This document shows, piece by piece, positions 1 through 5,027 of a stretch of 5,784 nucleotides of DNA. The position numbers were made by a program, and so were the translations under genes. The stretch is from Myxococcaceae bacterium (lineage in GTDB: Bacteria; Myxococcota; Myxococcia; Myxococcales; Myxococcaceae). The stretch lies in contig JAGSPQ010000271.1 of NCBI GenBank assembly GCA_018262385.1, positions 1 through 5,784 of the forward strand, read 5' to 3'. The notes beneath the pieces are model-generated. The model made no database searches. It was given only the letters and a program-made list of their open reading frames with translations, and was not told where the DNA came from. The number at the start of each line of letters is the position of its first letter. Position 1 is the first letter of the stretch.

Positions 1-1412
1 AGGACGTGATCCTCAAGACCCTGGGGGATCTGGGCCGCAACACCGTCGCGATGGAGCGCACCGTCGAGTACCGCGGCGCCGTCACCCGCGCCTGGTCCAC
101 CGACCTGCGCTTCACCATCGCCAACATGACCGCCGAGTTCGGGGGCCTGAACGGGATCTTCGAGGCCGACCCGACGGTGGCCCGCTGGCTCGCCGAGCGC
201 CGCGACGAGAACCAGGGCGCGCTCTACTTCCGCGCCGACGACGACGCGCCCTACGCCCACCGCTACCCGATCAACCTCGACCGGCTCGGGCCGCTGGTCG
301 CCAAGCCGTTCAGCCCCGACAACGTGATGCCGGTCGAGCAGGCGCTGGGCACCGTGCTCCACGGCTGCTTCATCGGCGCCTGCACCACCACCGAAGAAGA
401 GCTGGTGCTCGGCGCGCTGGTCCTCGAGCAGGCGTTCAAGGATCGCCCGGCCCGCCCGGCGCACCCGAAGCTGCTGGTGGTCCCGGGCGACCTGAGCATC
501 CAGGCCCGGATGAAGCAGGGCGAGCTGTGGAAGCACTACGAGAAGGCCGGCTTCCGGATCGGGCCGCCCGGCTGCGCGATGTGCCTCGGGGTGGCCTCGG
601 AGAAAGCGAGCCCGGGCGAGACCTGGCTGTCGAGCCAGAACCGCAACTTCGAGAACCGGATGGGGCAGGGCTCGCTGGCCTGGCTGGCGAGCGCCGCCAC
701 CGTCGCCGCCTCCTCGGTCGAGATGAAGATCGCCGACCCGCGGCAGTACCTGAGCCAGATCGATCAGGCCCGCTACGCGAAGCTGCTGTTCCGCGACTCG
801 AGGCAGCCGCTGCCCGAGGTGCGCCACCTCGAGCCCACCGTCGCCGTCGCTCCCGCGGCGGTCAGCACCGCCCAGGCCGGAGGGGTGCAGGGCAAGCAGG
901 TCGAGGGCCGGGTGCAGCGGTTCGGCGACGCGGTCGACACCGACGCGATCATCCCCGGCGCGTTCTGCCACCTCACCCAGCTCGACGAGCTCGGCCAGAA
1001 GGCCTTCCACTACGTGCGGCCCGAGTTCTACGCCCGGGCGAAAGAAGGGCGGACGATCGTCATCGCCGGCGAGGGCTGGGGCTCGGGCAGCTCGCGCGAG
1101 CAGGCGGTCTGGGCGCTGCTCGGCGCCGGGATCACCGCGGTGATCGCCAGGAGCTACGCCTTCATCCACAAGCGCAACCTGGTCAACGAGGCGCTCAGCT
1201 ACCTGGTGGTGAAGGATCCGCTCTTCTACGAGCTGGCGCAGGAAGACGCGCCGGTGAAGATCGACTTCAAGGCCGGCACCGTCACCGTGGCAGGCAAGAC
1301 CTTCAACGCCGAGGTGCCCTCCGCGATCGTCCAGGCGCTCGCGCGCGAGGGCGGCCTCGTCCCCGCGATCAAGCGCCACGGCAAGCAGGTGTTCGAGGCG
1401 CTGTCCGCTTAA
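1..1412 (+). CDS. Fused LeuC-LeuD type aconitase-superfamily hydratase (3-isopropylmalate dehydratase/homoaconitase-like), 5' truncated by window edge
   Basis: This Fe-S hydro-lyase would isomerise a 2-hydroxy tricarboxylate or dicarboxylate by dehydration and rehydration in the cytoplasm. The reading frame is open to the left edge. The first full codons read DVILK, matching the internal KD-V/I-I-L motif of LeuC-type large subunits, so roughly 150-200 N-terminal residues are missing and the GTG at 6 is internal. Three cysteines expected to hold the 4Fe-4S cluster are visible: one in IGACTTTEEEL (codon 381) and two in PGCAMCLG (codons 573 and 582). The family motif NRNFENRMG follows. After an Ala/Val-rich linker (about 810-895) comes a LeuD-like swivel domain with DTDAIIPG and GSGSSREQ (catalytic-type Arg codon 1095). 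Large and small subunits are therefore one polypeptide, whereas most bacteria split them into LeuC and LeuD. GSCTN is changed to GACTT and GCGSSREH to GSGSSREQ. Family membership is sure; the substrate is not. A LeuA-like synthase lies downstream in the same operon. Confidence 0.9.
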   Translation, partial: DVILKTLGDLGRNTVAMERTVEYRGAVTRAWSTDLRFTIANMTAEFGGLNGIFEADPTVARWLAERRDENQGALYFRADDDAPYAHRYPINLDRLGPLVAKPFSPDNVMPVEQALGTVLHGCFIGACTTTEEELVLGALVLEQAFKDRPARPAHPKLLVVPGDLSIQARMKQGELWKHYEKAGFRIGPPGCAMCLGVASEKASPGETWLSSQNRNFENRMGQGSLAWLASAATVAASSVEMKIADPRQYLSQIDQARYAKLLFRDSRQPLPEVRHLEPTVAVAPAAVSTAQAGGVQGKQVEGRVQRFGDAVDTDAIIPGAFCHLTQLDELGQKAFHYVRPEFYARAKEGRTIVIAGEGWGSGSSREQAVWALLGAGITAVIARSYAFIHKRNLVNEALSYLVVKDPLFYELAQEDAPVKIDFKAGTVTVAGKTFNAEVPSAIVQALAREGGLVPAIKRHGKQVFEALSA

Positions 1413-1421
1413 GGCCGACCC

Positions 1422-2072
1422 GTGGAGATCAACTGGCTCAACCTGATCGTCTGGACGATGGGCGCTGGGGTGATCGCCGTGGTGATGCGCGGCAACCTCT
1501 GGCGCGCGTGGCTGTGCCTCCACCCGACCTCGATCGCGATCGAAGCTGACGCGCCGGCCGGTCAGATCAAGCTGCCCAAGGAGCTCGAGCGGGCCGACGC
1601 CGAGCTGCGCGCGCTCGGCTTCGTCTCGCTCGGCTCGCACGTCGAGCAGCCGCGCTTCGGCCCCGAGATGTTGAGCTACGACTACGCCCACCCCGGCGAC
1701 CAGTGCTTCGCCACCCTCTACGTCAGCACCAACGGCGAGGCGAAGCTCTACTTCCTCACTCCCACCGAGCGGGGCGGCTTCGTGATCACCGCCAACCACC
1801 GGCGCCCGGCGCGCGAGATCAAAGGCCACTACCTTTCCGGAGCGCTCGAGTCGCTTCCCGCCCCGCGGGTCTTCACCGCCCACCTGCGGCGGGTGAGCGA
1901 GGTGGGGACCCCAGAAGGCGAGTTCACGCAGGCGGGAAGAATCGCTGCGGCGAAGGCGTGGTTCGCAGGGCCAGGCAAGCTGGAGGTGCGCCAACAGAAC
2001 GCGCTTGGACTGTTGTGGACAGTGGGGACTGTTGGCATGGTGGCGGCCGCCATTTTCGGCCAGCGCAGCTGA
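1422..2072 (+). CDS. Hypothetical protein with N- and C-terminal membrane helices
   Basis: This 216-residue protein is not a family I recognise. Residues about 4-22 (NWLNLIVWTMGAGVIAVVM) and 194-213 (ALGLLWTVGTVGMVAAAIFG) are hydrophobic enough to span a membrane. The roughly 155 residues between them look like one soluble domain with mixed alpha/beta character, containing segments such as CFATLYVS, AKLYFLT and GGFVITANHRRP. The ends may sit in the membrane with the middle exposed on one face. I chose the GTG at 1422 because AAGG (1411-1414) lies 7 bases upstream and because the alternative ATG at 1458 would delete half of the first helix and has no ribosome binding site. The gene begins 9 bases after the hydratase stop and ends 25 bases before the thiolase, so it is probably co-transcribed. 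The sequence does not reveal a function. Confidence 0.8.
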   Translation: MEINWLNLIVWTMGAGVIAVVMRGNLWRAWLCLHPTSIAIEADAPAGQIKLPKELERADAELRALGFVSLGSHVEQPRFGPEMLSYDYAHPGDQCFATLYVSTNGEAKLYFLTPTERGGFVITANHRRPAREIKGHYLSGALESLPAPRVFTAHLRRVSEVGTPEGEFTQAGRIAAAKAWFAGPGKLEVRQQNALGLLWTVGTVGMVAAAIFGQRS

Positions 2073-2084
2073 TCATTTTCGGTT

Positions 2085-2089
2085 GAGGA
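2085..2089 (+). promoter_or_regulatory. Ribosome binding site of the thiolase gene
   Basis: GAGGA lies 8 bases before the ATG at 2098 in a short, locally AT-richer gap. It decides the start. The same frame is open further upstream, from a TTG at 2005, but that stretch overlaps the preceding gene and its translation does not resemble a thiolase N terminus. Confidence 0.75.
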
Positions 2090-2097
2090 CAATCACC

Positions 2098-3294
2098 ATG
2101 AAGAGCGTTTCGAAGAGCGAAGAGATCTGGTTTCTGGCCGGCAAGCGCACCCCGTTCGGAGCATTCGGTGGCGCGCTGAAGGATCTGACCGCCACCGACC
2201 TGGCGGTCGAGTCGGCCAAGGCCGCGCTGATCGCCGCCAAGGTCTCGCCCGAAGACATCCAGCACGTCGTCTACGGCAACGTGATGCAGACCTCGGCCGA
2301 TGCGATCTACCTCCCCCGCCACGTCGGCCTGCGCGCCGGCGTCCCGGTCGCCGTCGGGGCGCTGGGGGTCAACCGCCTGTGCGGCTCGGGCTTCCAGGCC
2401 TTCGTCACCGCGGCCGAGATGATGCTCACCGAGCAGGCGGCGGTGATCCTCGCCGGCGGCACCGAGTCGATGTCCCAGGCGCCCCACATCATCCGCGGCG
2501 CCCGCTGGGGCCTGCCGCTGGGCAAGAGCAACCTCGAGGATGCGCTCTGGAGCGGCCTCACCGATTCCTACGCCGGCATCCCGATGGGGATGACCGCCGA
2601 GAACCTGGCCGAGCAGTACAAGATCTCGCAGGACGAGGTCGACGCCTTCTCGCTCTCTTCCCAGAAGCGGTTCGCGGCGGCGCAGGCCGAAGGGCGGCTG
2701 GCGGCGGAGATTGCTCCGGTCGAGCTGAAGACCCGCAAGGGCTCCACGATGTTCGAGAAGGACGAGCACAACCGCCCGGACGCGACCCTCGAGGGGATGA
2801 AGAAGCTGCCCAAGGCCTTCAAGAAAGACGGCGTGGTCCACGCCGGCGCGGCCAGCGGAATCTGCGACGGCGCCGCGAGCATGGTGATGGCGACCCGCAC
2901 CTGGGCGGACAAGAAGGGGCTCAAGCCGATGGGCAAGCTGATCAACTGGGCGTCGGCGGGCTGCGATCCGAAGACGATGGGCATCGGGCCGGCTCCGGCG
3001 ATTCGCCGCCTGCTCGAGCGCGCCGAGATCAAGCTGGGCGACGTCCACCTGTTCGAGGTCAACGAGGCCTTCGCGCCGCAGTACCTGGCGGTCGAGAAGG
3101 AGCTCGGGCTGGATCGAGAGAAGACCAACGTCAACGGCGGAGCGATCGCCGTCGGTCACCCGCTGGGCGCTTCGGGCGCGCGGATCACCCTCCATCTGCT
3201 CAATGAGCTCAAGCGCCGTGGCCAGAAATACGGCATCGGCAGCGCGTGCATTGGGGGCGGGCAGGGGATCGCCGTGCTGGTCGAAGCGGTCTAA
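2098..3294 (+). CDS. Acetyl-CoA acyltransferase (thiolase), mitochondrial ACAA2-like
   Basis: This 398-residue thiolase, a normal length, either cleaves 3-ketoacyl-CoA with CoA or condenses two acyl-CoAs. All catalytic elements are present: nucleophile Cys95 in NRLCGSG, Asn322 in NEAFAPQYLAVE, His354 in GHPLGASGAR and acid/base Cys384 in ACIGGGQG. These sit at a constant offset of six from the Zoogloea thiolase numbering (89, 316, 348, 378) as I recall it. Many signature stretches (KRTPFGAFGG, LKDLTATDL, SDAIYLPRHVGLR in slightly altered form, GGTESMSQAP, GCDPKTMGIGPAPAI, KTNVNGGAIAVGHPLG) match what I recall of animal mitochondrial 3-ketoacyl-CoA thiolase. Pro rather than His in the GIPMGMTAEN loop also fits that type rather than biosynthetic acetoacetyl-CoA thiolases. 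One oddity is GAASGICDG at residues 250-258, where thiolases usually have GNASG. There is no targeting peptide. Direction and chain length are undetermined; the operon neighbours suggest acetyl-CoA supply or use. Confidence 0.95.
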   Translation: MKSVSKSEEIWFLAGKRTPFGAFGGALKDLTATDLAVESAKAALIAAKVSPEDIQHVVYGNVMQTSADAIYLPRHVGLRAGVPVAVGALGVNRLCGSGFQAFVTAAEMMLTEQAAVILAGGTESMSQAPHIIRGARWGLPLGKSNLEDALWSGLTDSYAGIPMGMTAENLAEQYKISQDEVDAFSLSSQKRFAAAQAEGRLAAEIAPVELKTRKGSTMFEKDEHNRPDATLEGMKKLPKAFKKDGVVHAGAASGICDGAASMVMATRTWADKKGLKPMGKLINWASAGCDPKTMGIGPAPAIRRLLERAEIKLGDVHLFEVNEAFAPQYLAVEKELGLDREKTNVNGGAIAVGHPLGASGARITLHLLNELKRRGQKYGIGSACIGGGQGIAVLVEAV

Positions 3295-3315
3295 GGCGGG
3301 CTAAGGACAGGGACG

Positions 3316-3537
3316 ATGAGCGAGATTCCAGACGCGAAGACGTTGCGCGAGCGGGCGAAGCAGATCGCCGAGTCGCGCAGACAGGAAAAGAAGAACAAGA
3401 AGCGCAAGTGCTCGCTGTGCGGCACGGAGGAGTCCGACAAGACCCCCTTCTTCGCCCACCCCGACGGCATCGGCCCCACCTGCAAGGAGCCGAGCCTCTG
3501 CGAGCACTTCCGGGCGGGTCCCAAGCGCACGTTCTGA
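3316..3537 (+). CDS. Small Cys-rich putative zinc-binding protein
   Basis: This 73-residue protein has two parts. Residues 1-31 form a charged, probably helical segment ending in a strongly basic run (KKNKKRK), with 12 Lys/Arg in total. Residues 32-64 carry a metal-site pattern, Cys32-x2-Cys35-x20-Cys56-x5-Cys62-x1-His64, suggesting a zinc ribbon or treble-clef knuckle. AAGGA (3303-3307) lies 8 bases before the ATG and supports the start. The gene begins 21 bases after the thiolase and ends 9 bases before the LeuA-like gene, so it belongs to the operon. The basic arm could contact nucleic acid, ribosome or an acidic protein surface; that is inference. I cannot name the family. It is not DksA-like, since it lacks the acidic coiled-coil hairpin. 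Coding status is well supported by the ribosome binding site, codon bias and conserved-looking Cys spacing. Confidence 0.8.
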   Translation: MSEIPDAKTLRERAKQIAESRRQEKKNKKRKCSLCGTEESDKTPFFAHPDGIGPTCKEPSLCEHFRAGPKRTF

Positions 3538-3546
3538 GGGGGCGCG

Positions 3547-4827
3547 ATGCGCGACGGGATCATCTTCGATTGGAACGAGATCGACGCCCGGCGCCGGCCC
3601 CGACAGCCGTTTGACCTGAACGACGAGACGCTGCGCGACGGGGTGCAGTCGCCTTCGGTCGTCGATCCTCCGGTCGCCGACAAGCTCGAGCTGCTGTCGT
3701 TGATGGACAGCATCGGGATCCGGTCGGTGAACATCGGTCTGCCCGGAGCGGGGAAGCGGGCCTTCGACGACGTCGTCGCCCAGGCGAAGTACATCCAGAA
3801 GCACAAGCTCAAGCTGGCCCCCAACTGCGCCGCCCGCACCATCGAGGCGGACATCGCGCCGGTGGCCGAAGCCGCCCAGCGGTCGGGGCAGAAGATCGTC
3901 CTCTACACCTTCATCGGCTCCAGCCCGATCCGCCAGTGGGCGGAGAACTGGACGCTCGACTTCATCCAGCAGACCTCGGCCCGGGCGATCGACTTCGCGA
4001 TCAAGGAAGGGCTGGAGGTCGCCTACGTCACCGAGGACACCACCCGCTCGTCGCCCCAGAGCCTGGATCTGCTCTTTCGCAGCGCGATCGATCACGGGGT
4101 GAAGCGGCTGGTGCTGTGCGACACGGTCGGGCACGCCACTCCGGTGGGGACCCGCGCGCTGGTGGAGTGGACCCGCGGGCTGGTCGCCGCTTCCGGCGCC
4201 GACGTGCTGCTCGACTGGCACGGCCACAACGATCGCGGGCTGGCGGTGGTCAACGCGATCGCCGCGCTCGACGCGGGGGTCAACCGGCTGCACGCCTGCG
4301 GGCTGGGAGTGGGCGAGCGGGTCGGCAACACCTCGATGGATCTGCTGCTGCTCAACCTCAAGTTGCTGGGGTGGATCGATCACGACCTGACCGACCTGGT
4401 GCGCTACGTCGGGAAGGTCTCCCAGGCGACCAAGGTGGCGATCCCGGTCAACTACCCGCTCACCGGCGCCGACGCGTTCCGCACCGCGACCGGGGTCCAC
4501 GCCGCGGCGATCATCAAGGCGAAGGACAAGGGCGACGACTGGCTGGCCGACCGGGTGTACTCGGGGGTGCCGGCGGGCGACTTCGGGCTGAAGCAGGTGA
4601 TCGAGATTGGCCACATGAGCGGAATGAGCAACGTCCGCTTCTGGCTGGCCCAGCGTCGAATCACCGCCACCGACGAGCTGTGCCAGACGATCCTCCGCGC
4701 TGCGAAGGCGACCGGCTGGACGCTGTCCGAGAAGGAAATCCTCAAGATGATCAAGGTCCCAGCGGCGGGGAAGCGGCGGCCGAAGACCAAGCCGGTTAAG
4801 AAGACCGTCAAGCGCGCGAGGGCGTAA
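3547..4827 (+). CDS. 2-isopropylmalate synthase-like DRE-TIM acyltransferase without LeuA regulatory domain
   Basis: This 426-residue enzyme belongs to the LeuA/homocitrate/citramalate synthase branch of the DRE-TIM metallolyases, which join an acyl-CoA to a 2-oxoacid by a Claisen-type condensation. The catalytic motif DETLRDGVQSP places Arg30-Asp31 at the first beta strand. Metal ligands His225 and His227 lie in DWHGHNDRG, and GERVGNTSMD (Asn261) supplies the third site. A GVHAAAI segment near residues 318-324 begins the usual lid subdomain, followed by an FG..Q.IEIG and MSGMSNV region that ends the core near residue 400. There is no space for the roughly 130-residue C-terminal leucine-binding domain of LeuA, so leucine feedback is unlikely by that route. 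RDGVQ replaces the usual RDGEQ. The last 24 residues form a basic tail. The start ATG has GAGG (3536-3539) 7 bases upstream. Substrate identity is open: isopropylmalate, citramalate, homocitrate or a citrate-type product are all possible. Confidence 0.9.
   Translation: MRDGIIFDWNEIDARRRPRQPFDLNDETLRDGVQSPSVVDPPVADKLELLSLMDSIGIRSVNIGLPGAGKRAFDDVVAQAKYIQKHKLKLAPNCAARTIEADIAPVAEAAQRSGQKIVLYTFIGSSPIRQWAENWTLDFIQQTSARAIDFAIKEGLEVAYVTEDTTRSSPQSLDLLFRSAIDHGVKRLVLCDTVGHATPVGTRALVEWTRGLVAASGADVLLDWHGHNDRGLAVVNAIAALDAGVNRLHACGLGVGERVGNTSMDLLLLNLKLLGWIDHDLTDLVRYVGKVSQATKVAIPVNYPLTGADAFRTATGVHAAAIIKAKDKGDDWLADRVYSGVPAGDFGLKQVIEIGHMSGMSNVRFWLAQRRITATDELCQTILRAAKATGWTLSEKEILKMIKVPAAGKRRPKTKPVKKTVKRARA
4818..4822 (+). 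promoter_or_regulatory. Ribosome binding site embedded in the end of the synthase gene
   Basis: GAGGG lies 7 bases before the ATG at 4830 and inside the last codons of the preceding gene, whose stop is only 2 bases from the new start. This favours translational coupling of the synthase and the small protein. Confidence 0.6.
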
Positions 4828-4829
4828 CC

Positions 4830-5027
4830 ATGTCGATCCCCCAGTTCACGAACGTGAAGGTGTTCTCGACGACGCTCGCGCGGGATCGCGAGGTGATGGG
4901 CGAGAACATCACCAAGTGGTTGAAGGAGCACGGGCAGAACCTGCAGATCGTCGACAAGATCGTCACCCAGAGCTCGGACAAAGAGTTTCACTGCCTGTCG
5001 ATCACCCTTTTCTTCCAGGCGAAGTGA
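4830..5027 (+). CDS. Small conserved-looking hypothetical protein
   Basis: This 65-residue protein has a compact alpha/beta look. A short strand (NVKVFSTT) is followed by an amphipathic helix (about residues 16-34, ARDREVMGENITKWLKEHG) and then two strands (LQIVDKIVTQSS and FHCLSITLFFQAK). It has no signal peptide and no membrane helix. Cys55, next to His54 in EFHCLS, is the only cysteine. The gene starts 2 bases after the synthase stop with a good ribosome binding site, and its stop overlaps the start of the next gene, so the three are very likely co-translated. I have a vague recollection of similar short uncharacterised proteins in myxobacteria but cannot name the family or a function. The spacing, codon bias and clean start support a real gene. 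Confidence 0.75.
   Translation: MSIPQFTNVKVFSTTLARDREVMGENITKWLKEHGQNLQIVDKIVTQSSDKEFHCLSITLFFQAK

Noticed and set aside
6..8. GTG at 6 as the true start of the hydratase
   Set aside because: The frame is open to the left edge and the sequence around it is an internal LeuC motif (DVILK), so the gene starts upstream of the window.
527..1549. Long plus-strand open frame overlapping the hydratase
   Set aside because: Its translation is Arg/Ala/Gly-rich low-complexity text typical of a shifted frame in high-GC coding DNA, and it crosses the clear stop and start of two real genes.
2005..2034. TTGGAC at 2005-2010 as the -35 box of an internal promoter
   Set aside because: No acceptable -10 hexamer lies 16-18 bases downstream, and the region is coding.
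2005..2097. N-terminal extension of the thiolase from a TTG at 2005
   Set aside because: It overlaps the preceding gene, encodes Trp/Cys-rich residues foreign to thiolases, and a good ribosome binding site serves the ATG at 2098.
1924..3195. Minus-strand open frame of 423 codons opposite the thiolase
   Set aside because: It is antisense to an unmistakable thiolase, its translation is Arg/Asp/His/Leu-rich without motifs, and high GC makes such frames common.
3291..3306. CTAAGG direct repeat around the thiolase stop
   Set aside because: Six bases long, explained by the stop codon and the ribosome binding site of the next gene.
3142..4261. GCGATCGC octamers as a possible HIP1-like repeat
   Set aside because: I noted only two (about 3142 and 4254), and they are well explained by frequent GCG, ATC and GCC codons in high-GC coding DNA.
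3301..4614. Minus-strand open frame of 437 codons opposite the LeuA-like gene
   Set aside because: Same reasons: it is antisense to a motif-verified enzyme and its residues are biased to Arg, Asp, Val and Gly.
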